Shown in pieces: positions 48,165 through 59,623 of a stretch of 64,000 nt of DNA. The position numbers were made by a program, and so were the translations under genes. Position 1 is the stretch's first letter; every line of letters starts with the position of its first letter. Source of the stretch: Siphonodentalium dalli (lineage: Eukaryota; Mollusca; Scaphopoda; Gadilida; Siphonodentaliidae); NCBI GenBank assembly GCA_032622095.1, contig CP136069.1:107412278-107476277 (forward strand), in the 5' to 3' direction. Below the pieces are notes generated by a model, which saw nothing but the letters and a program-made list of their open reading frames with translations, did not search any database and was not told the origin of the DNA.

Positions 48165-48935
48165 CTAGTAGTTTGATGAATCCTAGTCACCCATTCCAAA
48201 TATAAGCTCAATAGGACTGATGGTTCTTGATAGGAAGACATTTTAAGAATTACAATGGATGGACAAGTTATGTCCCTGGCTCCGCCCTTACTTGACCCGG
48301 TAACCTCATTTTAACACATCTGTATCCCTGTCACCCAAGGACCTTCCATACCAATTATAAGCTAAATAGCCCTGATGATTCTTGAGATGTTTTAAGAATT
48401 ACTATGGATGGAAAGAGTTAGGTCCCTAGCTATGCCACTTTTTTGACCATGTGACCCCATTTGAACAGAACTGAATCCAAGCCACACAAAATATGTCTCA
48501 ATTCTTCATCTCAGGTAAGCTGATAAAAATGCCTCCTTATTTCTCATCCATTTCCCATATTTAATTGCCTGCGAAAACAGGTATTTAGTTTTACTGGCAT
48601 AACTGTCAGATTCATCATTCACACTTGGCCTTGGGGGTTTGTTATCATAAGCCATGGGTCATTTATATACAAACTCTCAAACAGGCAAAGTTTTAGGGTA
48701 TTAATCAAAGGAGCTGTCACTCCAATCAGATTTTGTTAACACTGCCATTTCATTTATTACTTTATAATCAATGTGACTTCTACATGGTGTTCAAGTAAAC
48801 ATTCTGTGATCGCAGGCATGTTCCTCATATCTCATGGAGCCGAGTATCTGCTGTTTGCATGTTCTTGATTTTAGACTGATTTAAACCAAATATTTGGTTG
48901 AGTCACCCTGGTGGATGTTATAATGGTGTTATTTT
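48165..48935 (+). repeat. P1-type fragment and adjoining segment, duplicated at 58920-59600
   Basis: About 700 bp from ATTACAATGGATGGACAAGT through the right end CATCTCAGGTAAGCT to GTCACCCTGGTGGATGTTA match 58920-59600 with small indels. The homology runs past the P1 right end, so a larger unit was copied. Confidence 0.8.
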
Positions 48936-49079
48936 TGTTTTATTTAAAAGTAATTTTTTTTTTTTTAAATGGGTAAGAAATTAATCTCAATTAAAATAAA
49001 AAAAAATTATGTTTTTTTTTCAAATTTTGTTTGTTTGTTTTGTTTTGTTTTTGTTAATTGAGCAAGGAGTTTAATCTAA

Positions 49080-49441
49080 AGAGTTGTGTCCCTGGCTCTG
49101 CCCCTATTTGACCCAGTGACCCCATTTGAACATACCAAATATAAGCCAAATCGGCCCAACGGTTCTTGAGAAGATGTCATTCTAAGAATTACTATGGAGG
49201 AATAGAGTTATGGCCCTGCTTTCGCAACTATTTGACCCAGTGACCTCATTTGAACAAATCTGAATGCGAGTCACCTAGGGAACATACACACCAATTATGA
49301 ACCCATTCGGTCTTATGGTTCCGAAGAAGATGTTTAAAGAATTTTTGATGGACAGATGGATGGACAGACGGATGGATGCACGGACGGATGAGGAGTGATG
49401 ACTATAGCTCCACCGGAGACTTCGTCTCAGGTGAGCTAAAA
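49080..49441 (+). mobile_element. P1 element, right part
   Basis: Two core units, a GGATGGACAGACGGATGG tract, and the right end with the CTCCACCGGAG hairpin and GGTGAGCTAAAAA. Confidence 0.7.
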
Positions 49442-49513
49442 ATCAATAATAATCAATTTAAATGACTTGGATAGAAGTCTTGAATGTGCACTAATAATTT
49501 AATCCTCACTTAA

Positions 49514-49992
49514 AGGTACTCAATCCGTAAAGAGGGTCCCCATCTCAACAGATTCCAACAACAACAATCCGATCAGAGGGTCCTATATTACTATTTCTTT
49601 GGCTTTGGGGGTAAAAAATATTTGATTCGAGTCGAGGAACCCATCAAACAAAGCTCAGAGTTATTAGATATTGATTTTTGAAATTTGTTAATTGCTCGAG
49701 ATGAGTACTAATAACTGCCGTCAATTTGGTAACCTGCTCGAGATTTTACGCCAAAACTCTATTCAAACAGACAAGGATGGATAACTCTATAATCAAGTGG
49801 TAATAATAACGAAATTTTGACTGTCTTCTGGGCCAGAAAGAATTCCCGATAATGAAAAATAATAGATTTCTAAAATCGATATCTAACAAATCTGAGCTTT
49901 GATGGGTGACTTCTTCGACTCGAATCAAATATTTTTGACCCCCGAAGCCATTGAAATAGTAATTGAGAGGAGTTTTATCGGATTGAGTACCT
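49514..49992. mobile_element. TTAA-flanked foldback element
   Basis: AGGTACTCAATCCG on the left and CGGATTGAGTACCT on the right, flanked by TTAA (49510-49513, 49993-49996). Inverse similarity extends at least 150 bp inward (TCAAATATT, TTCGAGTCGA, AGCTCAGA blocks), so most of the 479 bp folds on itself. Confidence 0.82.
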
Positions 49993-49996
49993 TTAA

Positions 49997-52016
49997 CTGA
50001 GCAACCCAGTACCCAGTACTCAGTACCCAGCTAGTAATGATTCTAATGTTGTTTTTAATGATGATAGCTATATACTATTAATTTTTCATGTTAAAACAAA
50101 ATTCACTTACCTGAATCATTTACATGTACTAATAGTTCAAACCGGTCAGCTAAGCAGGAAGTACTTTTAGTCATTCCTTTTTATTAATATTTAACAGTTC
50201 AAACTTCTCGAAAAGAAGGCATATAGTACTTATTAGACTTATAATAATAATGTCCAGATTGATGTTGGATGTGCTTTGTATACTTAAAGTGTTTTATTTC
50301 TATTTTCAGTGTCAGATACTTCAGATCTACAATCTGCTTTAATATCACACAAACTATCAGAAGTTCAACTCTGATCTGACATGTACTGATTTCTGACTAA
50401 ATTTGCAAATGGTGTCAGACAACTTCATTGAACCGGTGTAAAATTCACATTCTCAAGCAGTGATTAAATGGAACTGTCGCATCATGTTTATGATGACACA
50501 CAGGTCAAAGCCAATATTTTCTATGTTTCCCTATGAGCACTGATGATGGAATGTGTGCCACTGGCAAAGACAATATCGACATGAACTGACAAAACAGGAA
50601 CCAACATTTTTAAAGAATTTGCCATTCTAGCTTCCTCATAATTCTAGAATGAAGTGTTGGGAAATGCAAGATAGCAAGAAACACTTTCTTTCCAAATTAT
50701 TTAAGGTAGTCCTATGTGCAATGGATACCTTTGGTGTGGAGGCAATACAAGGCTTCCACATGTACATTGCACATATGGTGATTCTTGAATCTGTGGTCAC
50801 AAAACGAAATCACTCCAGGAAGCTGATGCATATTTCTTTTCTCCAGTGCAAAGCATCTTATCAAAATACAGGGTATTTATTCACTTGTTCTAAAGAAAAT
50901 ATACACTCTTTCAATTCGGAAGAGCATAAATCTTGTTGTATAAAGTTTGGAAAATGCCATGTAATCTATACTTGAAGGCGTATGTCTTACAGAAAGTGTA
51001 ATCAAAGAAGACACAAAGACTCCTAGATGATGTGATTGCCTTCTGATCAATAATATATTGGTTCCAACAATATGATCACAATATTTTAAACTAATTCCAA
51101 ATTCACCAACAAGCCAGAATATCACAATGGGGTATATTGTTATTAGAATGAGATACCCGGTTGTATTATTTTTATTTTTGCAATGCTTGTCATGTTCCAG
51201 GGGACAGAGTTGAGCCATAAATACCAATAGGCCAAGCTGATTGTAATTGGGTCCCCCTATCAAACCTATTTTACCACCACCAAACTCTATATACACCTGT
51301 CAGTAATCCCACCATCGAAGATAAGCCCAGTCTGGGGTTTATTACCCTAAATAAAACATGGGGTGGTCCTCGTAGATAAGCCCACCCTCATTTTTAAGCA
51401 TTTGGAAGGTGAATACAATCACATCTTTCTATCCTGTAGAACAGGAGAAGATACTCAAGCACATCTGTGCTTTTATTATTTTTTCGTGGTTTTTCTTAAA
51501 AAATAAAGGTGAATAATAGTACACACTTGTGTTAATTTTGTTGTGAATTATACACATCTTATTCTGTTCTTAGTTGTTGGATCAATCAGAGGCATCAAAT
51601 TAATAAAGTCAAAGGATGTGTCACTTACTGTTCACTAGCATCTCACTGTTTGGTTTTTATAAGAATTACTAGTAGCTTGAATAATAAGCATTAGTGTAAC
51701 ACAATTAACTTGTGAACTCATCATACAACCCTATTGTGTTAACAAATTAATCCCAAAATTTACAACCTTATTCAAATTGATCCCAAATTGATCTGTGTAT
51801 CACTGTTTCTGGTTATTTAATATCATGTGATTTTATCTTTTCAATAATATAAATCAAACACATTATTTATATCTTTAATCAATACAAAACATGTTATTGG
51901 TGCATGTATTAAATATGAATGTAGGTTACTGAATGTTTGCACAGAGGGGTCCTCGTGAGTAAGCCCAATACCCACTTCTTGAGCAAAAACGAGCACGAGT
52001 ACCCCCGCCGGCCTTA
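49997..52016. other. Intronic sequence without recognised genes
   Basis: Overlapping ORFs at 50649-50975 (plus) and 50877-51296 (minus) have no recognisable motif and conflict with each other. GATAAGCCC / GGGCTTA-type motifs lie near 51319-51385 and 51948. Confidence 0.4.
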
Positions 52017-53530
52017 GGGAGCATGTCAAAACCTCTTTCGCATATGCAAAAATAATGTCGATAATGCCGAAAAACAGATTGAACGTCAGAAGATAAACTA
52101 TTCATAGGAACTTTGAGTCCATAACAACAGTCTTTGTAAATCTACAGACTTGTGTAACTTGTGTAACTCATTCAAGAGGGAGCCACTTATTGGCCTAGTC
52201 CAGATCGGTTTAACAGATTTCAATTATCCAGCAATGCTTTGTAGCGTTTTATCAATGACAAAGATAGAAGGTCTTTTCACATTTGGGTCAAAGCCAAGAA
52301 CCAAGTACTGAGGGAATACCACAGCATCATTGGAACTTGGTGAGTAATCATTCTAACAAGCAAGACGTTTTTTTGTTTGACTTGCCATACGAAAAGCAAA
52401 AAAATTTACTAGCCCAGCAGCCACAGTGGACTACCCTTCAAATTCTGGTCGTGTCAAAGCATGGTACATAGCTGAAGCGGTGACCCATTTAGCAATTATC
52501 AGGATGAACAGAAAAGAGACAGGAGAGAAGAGAGACATCATACGTGAAATAACAGAAAACAATACTTCAAATTTCAGACCAGCAATACAACATATAACAC
52601 AAATTTAATCTGAAACACTGTGGAGAGGCGTGACTAGCCAATTGATTGAGCAGGGTCAACTCAACCACTCGTCTTGAAGAGATGTAGGACCAAAAAGGAC
52701 AATCAGCTAAGTCGCATCCGCCGGTCGATGCCTCATGTGATACGACCTAATACCTCCAGGACTCCTACACCACACCTCATGGGATGCACCCCAAGGCAAA
52801 CATTGTGCCACATTAGGGGATTTTTACCCCTCGCAGTGGGGTGGTAGGCCTATTCTACTCTGGGTCCACACGGGGTTCAAGATGAAGAATGAACAGTCAG
52901 AGATGTTGCAGTTATGAAGATCTTTAATACTACACCATTAACGGTACATAAGATTCAACCTAAGGATCGTTTTACAGTATGGAATCACAAGATACATTAC
53001 CTAGTCAAATTTCAAAGAAGAACGGGAGCATCGTAATATTTTGTGAAATGAATAAAGAGAAAGAATCTTCGGGGAAGCGTATTGTGGGAATCTCATCTAC
53101 ATCAGCACCAGAATCCACTAAATACACACAGATCCCGGATATACAGGTAAATAATAAGAAAGAGTCCTGCACAGATATGAATGAAATAAACAGATTGAAG
53201 AAAGATTTAAGATTCAAGGAATTGAAGATTAAACAGATGGAAAAACATTAAATGAAAAGGAACAAAATCTGAGAGAGCAACATGAACAGTTAATTTTTCA
53301 GGAGGATACCAAGCGATACCAAGTACTCTTCAACCTCCTAGTTTTTTAAATAAATTCATCCAGAACGAGGAATACGAGACTAACACAAGAAATCACTGTG
53401 TTAAAAAAAAACAAATGAAAAAGAAATTGAACACTTTAAAGATATATAACAGATTTATGGAGCAATACATATAATCAATCAGCAAGCACAGGGAAACTAC
53501 ATGTACAAGCAAGAATGAAGTGTACTTAGG
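52017..53530 (+). mobile_element. Left end of a TWA-target element with degenerate ORF region
   Basis: TTA (52014-52016) precedes GGGAGCATGTCAAAACCTC, matching the inverted end at 1-191, followed by GATAATGCCGAAAAA words. No right end was found before 54543. Short plus-strand ORFs (52283-52471, 52426-52608, 52979-53251) may be decayed element genes. The last has NEINRLKKDLRFKELKIKQM, coiled-coil-like, continuing past a frameshift as EKEQNLREQHEQL. The protein family was not recognised. Confidence 0.5.
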
Positions 53531-54543
53531 CTGTGCCAAAGGATTTAGTCATGCAAAGTAAAATCCAAGATGGCTGCCGGTAGCCATGTTTTATGGCCGA
53601 ATGACCCCAAAATGATTTATTCCAATATACATATCAATATTAACAGCCATGACAAATTTCCTGATGATCAGACGAACAGTTCTACCTGAAGCCCGTGCTA
53701 ATGTATTGAATTATAAAATCCCAGACGGCCATGTTTGTTTGCCGAATGACCCCAAAATGACTCGTTCCCATCTACATGTCATTGTTAACATCCATCACAA
53801 ATTTCATGATGATCTGATCAAAGATGCGACCTGTAGCCTGTGCCAAACGATTTAAAAAGATTAAAAACCAAGATGGCTGCTGGCAGCCATGTTTTTTTGG
53901 CCGAATGGCCCCAATATAAATCGTTCCCATTTACATGTCAATATTAACATCCATGACAAATTTTAATGATGATCAGACAAACAGTACGGCCTGTAGCCCG
54001 TGCTAATGGATTGAATTTTGAAATTCAAGATGGCCACTGGTGGCCATGTTTTTTTGCTGAATGACTCTAAAATAACTCGTTCCAATCTACATGTCAATGT
54101 CAACAGCCATGACAAATTTCATAATGATCCGACCAAAGGTATGAACTGTAGCCTGTGCCAAAGGATGTAGTCATGCAAAGAGTAAAATCCAAGATGGCTG
54201 CTGGTGGCCATGTTTTTTGGCAGAATGACCCCAAATGACTCGTTCTCATCTACTTGTCATTGTTAACATCCATGACAAATATCATGATGATCCCACCAAA
54301 GGTACGACCTGTAGCCCATGCCAAAGAATTTAGTCATGCAAAGAGTAAAATCCAAGATGGCTGATGGTGGTCATGTTTTTTGACAGAATGACCCCAAAAT
54401 GACTCGTTGGTGAAGATTGGATAAGGGATGCGGCCTGTAGGGCATGCCAAAGGAAATTGTTGATGCACGCCTCGATGGATGGACGCACGGATGCCAACCC
54501 ATGGCATTAGCTCAAACTTTACCCTGTAAAGTTGAGCTAAAAA
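53531..54543 (+). repeat. Tandem array of pearl-like family P3 with right end
   Basis: Six or so units of about 160-170 bp, each with AATCCAAGATGGCTGCTGG, GGCCATGTTTTTTGG, GAATGACCCCAAAATGACTC, CATCCATGACAAAT and GTACGACCTGTAGCC. The array closes with GATGGATGGACGCACGGATG, a GCC...GGC hairpin, then TTTACCCTGTAAA and GTTGAGCTAAAAA. Shares units with 19988-20437 and 63338-64000. Confidence 0.88.
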
Positions 54544-54935
54544 CTGATAAATTGATAATATTGAGTATGATATTGTTATGCTAAATTATGTTGCTGTTAT
54601 ATGACATACACCACTGGATAGTGGTCAGTCAATACAATTCTATTCTATTTCAATATATACTGTAGATAAAGAGAGCATATCTCTTTGATGTGTATGTGGA
54701 TATGTGCATGAACTTTAGTTATCTTGATTCTTGGTAACCTGACATCAATGTCAACTCGCCCTCTGTTATAAAAATGGGGGTGGGCTTATCTTCAATGACC
54801 ATCCCCATAAATGCTTTGGGAGCAAAAACATAGATTGGGCTTAACCTCAGGGATGGGCTTACTGCCGGATGTATTCAGTAATTGATATATCTTATTAAGT
54901 AATATACAATCAGATAGCGTTGACTGTATACTAAC
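54544..54935. other. Intronic sequence next to a UBR5 donor
   Basis: Contains GGTGGGCTTATC...GATTGGGCTTAACC...GATGGGCTTACTGCC (54780-54866), the same GGGCTTA repeat type seen at 36280 and 51319. No coding sequence. Confidence 0.45.
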
Positions 54936-55005
54936 TGTACTGCAGACTTTTTCTTTCAATGAGAACACCTTCAAGAGACGGAAGTTTCTCCTGTGACATT
55001 GCAGC
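54936..55005 (-). CDS. UBR5: UBR5 exon (segment before the Arg/Glu-rich linker)
   Basis: Internal exon of the HECT-type E3 ubiquitin ligase UBR5/hyperplastic discs. Read on the minus strand, a pyrimidine-rich acceptor ending TTTCAG (55011-55006) precedes 23 codons plus one base, followed by a GTTAGT donor (54935-54930). The peptide includes AAMSQEKLPSLE, matching the human UBR5 stretch with NEKLPNLE just before its RE-rich linker (comparison from memory). The exon enters in phase 0 and leaves after one base. The next exon, 19.1 kb away, supplies the other two bases, so the splice phases agree. It is too short to stand out as an ORF. The previous exon, which should encode the segment around GEGSGVARSFYTAIA, was not found to the right and is probably outside the window. 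Confidence 0.85.
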
Positions 55006-55289
55006 CTGAAACAAATAAAAGAACAATTATTTTCAGAACCCTTCCCCTTTATTAAATATCTTATCTATGCCGTATTCTGCCCCTATTTGAACCAATATAA
55101 ATCCCAATTAATGAGATCCATTCATCTAGTAATTTCAACTATATATTTTAAGATTGATTTCATTTTCCTCAAAAGAAGTTACAAAATTATGGAAGGGTTA
55201 TCGCCCATGCTGGCAGCCCTGATATTTTTTCCTTGAAATTATCAGCATAATAGATCGACACATCATTAGCAGCCACAAAGAGTTAACAG

Positions 55290-55323
<34 letters not shown>

Positions 55324-55420
55324 CAGGAACCCATATATCAGTACCCAACTTGTATTCAAAAGCTCAATTAATTTGTCTTAAGAAGGGTTAAAGTATTTGG
55401 GGAGGGTGGGGGTAGTTTTA
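55006..55420. other. UBR5 intron part with TA microsatellite
   Basis: Acceptor side of the 54936-55005 exon. A TA repeat lies at about 55292-55320. Otherwise AT-rich with no features recognised. Confidence 0.55.
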
Positions 55421-55945
55421 ACAAGACAGTCAATGACTGTGGAGACGCTCACCAGACTGTAAAGACTGTGAAGACTGGGCCTGGAAGACCATAAGAGTTA
55501 GTACTTGTCAAATTCACTTAAAAACAAGTAGTCCTAAAGAGGGACGTAGCCTAGAGAGTCAACGTTGAGCAGTGGAGTGTCCACCTTGAAATATGGTCCA
55601 GATCCCCCCACCTTACATAGTCCATGGTCTGCTCCCTCCCAACTGAAGCAAACACACTCCCAAGTTCATAAAATTCCTTTGCACATGTTTGAATTTTACA
55701 ACTGATACCTAAAGCTTTCCTAACTGTTGCAAAGTTCCAACCTGGCATGCCCCCCCCCCCCTTTTTTAATGGTGAACCCCATTCAAACAAATTTTGATCC
55801 CAACTCTCCATAGGCCATATACATGATTGGTCGAACCCATTTTAACAAATCTGTAACGCAGTCCCAAGTAACACAAGGACCCTCCATACTAGTTACTACA
55901 TATAAGCTAAATGGCTCCTCCTCCTCTTGAGGAGGAGCCGTTTAA

Positions 55946-58687
55946 CCCTTTACCCAACAGTAATATGTCTAACGTCATTACCCACACCAATACTGATAGG
56001 AGAGAACGTCGTCACCCCAGCCAACATAACTTTCTGGTAACGTCAAAGTTATAGGAAAAAATGTATTATTAAATCTTATGGTGGCTCTTGTTTATCTGCA
56101 AGGATGGTTTTTTTTATTTTAATTAATTGGTAACAATTGATTTTCATATTTATGAAAGTCAAGTCCCCCCCCCCCCCCATTGGCAATGTGCAATTTTTTT
56201 GTATTTAATTCATACTACATCCTTAGTATGGGAAGAGCAGGTAAGATGATTTGTTTGATCATATATTCCATCTGGCGATGGAGAACAAGGAGACACTATG
56301 GAGTTGGTACTAATGGTAGGTATCTTTCCGGATTTTTCTTGACCCCGATTCGTTGCATAGAATTAAAATCAATTTCACATTGAAATGTATCAGATTCTGA
56401 ATTTTATTGCTGTCATTTCAGCTGGTAATTTCCGAAAATTTATCGTATTATTGTGTTCAATTTATCAACAGAAATATTGCAAAACAAAAAACGCCGGAGA
56501 TCTGGTTGTGTACGGTACTGCGTGAGACATTAACACAGTCGCCATAATTTCTTTACTGTTAGCAATCACTTTCAAATAAAAAAATGAGATCGTTTTGCAG
56601 TGCATTCCTTTAAATTTTCACATCTACATGTGCACCAATCACTCTAGTTCATGTCCACATGAATCCGTACCATAATTTGACATCGTTAAACAAAATTATC
56701 CCCCATTATATATTGCATATATAAATTTGCAAAACAGAAAACGTCGTCATTGAGTTGTGTATTACGTAAGATGGCAAGGCAACACAGTTGCCATACTTTC
56801 TTTACTGTTAGCAATCACTTACTAATAAAATAATGAGATCGTTTTACGCGTGCATTCCTTTAAATTTTCACATCTACATGTGCACCAATCACTCTAGTTC
56901 ATGTCCATATGAATGCGTACCATACTTTGACATCGTTTAATAAAATTATCCCCAATATTTTATCAACAAAAACACCGCGAAGATTTTGTATGAAGTTTGA
57001 CGTTGTAACCTCGATTTCCAGAATTACCTTCACTTTTCCACAATCACTAGCAAAGTGTTAACCAACTTCTATTTATTTGCATTTAATAATGTACCAACGA
57101 AATTCAATAAAATGTGGAAATGCATTGTGAAATTGATTCCAGTATTGTAAAAATCTGATTAACTGTTGTTGACACGTGATCACAAATAGTAACCAATGTA
57201 AACAAAACACAAGCCATGATCGTGAGGATACAGAAATAAGATGTATAACGTCGACGTAAACACTTCGACAATTACTCCGTGTGTCATGTATAAAAAAAGA
57301 CATAAAAACAGCATTAATAGACTAAAATTTCAATTTTTTAAATCATAGGTTAGAAGTTGAAATGCTATTCAGTAACAATATAATGTTTAATATGTCGGAA
57401 TAGAAATATATATCGCAAGAACTATATATTCAGCGCTGACAACAACTCCTTCTGTGTACCTCACGAACGTAATGCGTACGTACTTCGAACCTGACCCAGT
57501 TTATTACGATATATCTTGGCACATTTACATGCGTAGATCATGTCCATCACATATTGTCATTTGAAAAAGATTGAATGGCCATTAAGGTCGATAACAGTGC
57601 TTTTCTCTTCGTGAATATATGAGATGCCAAACTAAATAATAGTTAGCAAGACATCGTATTGAATAAGGATGACGAAATATTCTAAAAATAAATCACATTG
57701 AGACACAGGCGTTACCTTGACCTTGATGTAATGATGATGCAATGAATATCACAGTTAGTGCCAAAACACAAGGTGTGTACACAGTTAAACTACCGGTAAT
57801 CGATATATTGTTTGGCCTATGTTCAACTTGTAACAAAGGACATACTACTAGTGCAATTTTGTTCGATTAAATGATAAATATCTCTTGAAAAATTATTGAT
57901 AATTATAAGATTGAAATTCGCGCCCAGCTTGGATGGAAGCCACGTGTTCAGAAATTGGTAAACGCGCTGTTTGCTGGAAGCTTCTAATTAGTTCCTCGCA
58001 TTGCTATTCAATACATTTTATACACTCTATAAAAAATATAATATTGTCAATATGATCATGTGAAGAATTAGGAAAAATAAAAAAATAATTGGAAACAGTT
58101 TTATTTGGGAATAGGCCTACACACTAACACAGCAGTAAGAACAAACACGGCGTCCTTAGTAACAAAAACTAACATCAGCATGTCGTCTTGCTCTTACCGT
58201 AGCTTCGTTAGTCAAATTAATGGTAGTGATTGTTTTATATTTGGATGCATATGATATAAAAACATAAACAAGTCAAGTAAATATTTTATTGGAAATAAAA
58301 ATAAAGTTCGAAAATAAATAAATGTCAGTTAGACGACCGTACACAGTTGCCCGAGTACGCTGATTTCTCTAGTCGACTTCATAAAATAGCACCGCCGCAT
58401 TCCACTTTTCATTTTATTGCGATTTTATTGACAACTATCGATTAAATTGTACAAAATCTGCCACAAAACCCCACAAAAACGTAACAATTAATAATGTAAC
58501 ATATATTTTATTATTTACATTAACAATGAAAGCAATTTGTTGTGTTATAATGCAATAGTTTTGTTGTAAACTATGACTGAAAAAAACGCAAAACTCCGGG
58601 CTCTCTGGACGCTACGCGGCAGGGCTCTCTAGGGTGTTCTGTACACTACACGGCGGGGCGCTCTGGGGTGTTCTGAACGCTAAAGGG
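55946..58687. mobile_element. TTAA-flanked 2.7-kb element (piggyBac-like)
   Basis: TTAA at 55942-55945 and 58688-58691. The left end CCCTTTACCCAACAG matches the mini-element at 32881. The inverse of the right end is CCCTTTAGCGTTCAG. It sits in a P1 core at a TTAA that is intact in other copies (TTTTAAGAATTACTATGG). Inside is a 250-bp tandem duplication (about 56479-56970). Near the right end are three GGGCTCTCTGG...GCTACGCGGC-like blocks (58600-58687). No transposase ORF was recognised. Confidence 0.75.
56470..56970 (+). repeat. 250-bp tandem duplication
   Basis: GCAAAACARAAAACG starts units at 56479 and 56729. Both contain CTTTACTGTTAGCAATCACT and CACATCTACATGTGCACCAA with few differences. 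Confidence 0.9.
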
Positions 58688-59268
58688 TTAAAAAAAATTA
58701 CTATGGGGGAAGAGTTATGTCCCTGGTCGCACCCCTATTTGCTCTGGTGAACAAATCTGAATCCCAGTCACCCAAGGACTCTATACCAAAATGTATGCTA
58801 AATATGCCAAATGGTTCTTGAGAAGATGTTTTAAGAATAACTATTGAGGGAAAGAATTATGTCCCTGGCTCCGACCCTATTTGACCCAGTGATCCAATTC
58901 TGAATCAGATCTGAATCCTAGTCACCCATACCAAATTTAAGCTGAATTGGCCTGATGAAATTTTAAGAATTACAATGGATGGACAAGTTATGTCCCTGGC
59001 TCCGCCCTTATTTGACACGGTGACCTCATTTTAACACATCTGTATCCCTGTCACCCAAGGACCTTCCATACCAATTATAAGCTAAATAGCCCCAATGATG
59101 CTTGAGAAGATGTTTTAAGAATTACTATGTATGGAATGAGTTAGGTCTCTAGCTATGCCACTTGTTTGGCCATGTGACCCCCCATTTGAACAGAACTGAA
59201 TCCCAGCCACCTAGGGACTATCCACACAAAATATGACTCATATTCTTCATCTCTGGTAAGCTAAGAAA

Positions 59269-59623
59269 ATGCCTCCTTTTTTCTCATCCAGTTTCACATA
59301 TGTAATTGCCTGAGAAAACAGGTATTTAGTTTTACTGACCTAACTGTCAGGCAGAGAATTTTAGGCTATTAATCAAAGGAGCTGTCACTCCAATCAGATT
59401 TTGTTAACACTGCCATTTCATTTATTACTTTATAATCAATGTGACTTCTATATGGTGTTAAGTAAACATTCTGTGATCGCAGGCACCTTCCTCATATCTC
59501 ATAGAGCTCTGAGTATCTACTGTTTGCATGTTCTTGATTTTAGACTGATTTAAACCAAATTTGGTTGAGTCACCCTGGTGGATGTTACAATGGTGTTATA
59601 TATTTTTTTTTAATTTAAAAGTT
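59269..59623 (+). repeat. Second copy of the 48516-48935 segment
   Basis: Matches the sequence downstream of the P1 right end at 48516 (GGAGCTGTCACTCCAATCAG, TGTTTGCATGTTCTTGATTT). No gene. Confidence 0.75.

Larger units (their letters stand above)
35798..54935 (-). other. UBR5: UBR5 intron, about 19.1 kb
   Basis: Interval between the two upstream UBR5 exons. It contains a possible plus-strand THAP exon, the 5.2-kb TAA-flanked element, several pearl-like fragments, a TTAA foldback element and a tandem P3 array. Confidence 0.8.
55421..59268 (+). mobile_element. P1 element interrupted by a 2.7-kb TTAA element
   Basis: The left end ACAAGACAGTCAATGACTGT and GCTCACC is at 55421. Core units lie at 55760-55930 and 58695-59230, and the degenerate right end CATCTCTGGTAAGCTAAG at about 59250. 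A perfect GGCTCCTCCT...GGAGGAGCC hairpin (about 55911-55939) precedes the insertion site. Confidence 0.65.

Noticed and set aside
50649-51296. ORFs of 108 (plus) and 139 (minus) codons
   Set aside because: They overlap on opposite strands, have no recognised motif, and lie in AT-rich intronic sequence.
191-52017. The matching TWA-type ends at 191 and 52017 as one giant element
   Set aside because: Their orientation is outward from the interval: the first is a right end, the second a left end. They belong to different copies.
53531-54543. Regular 160-170-bp repeats that might suggest a CRISPR-like array or nucleosomal satellite
   Set aside because: Units repeat in full without unique spacers and end in a pearl-like terminus. 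The sequence is clearly animal.
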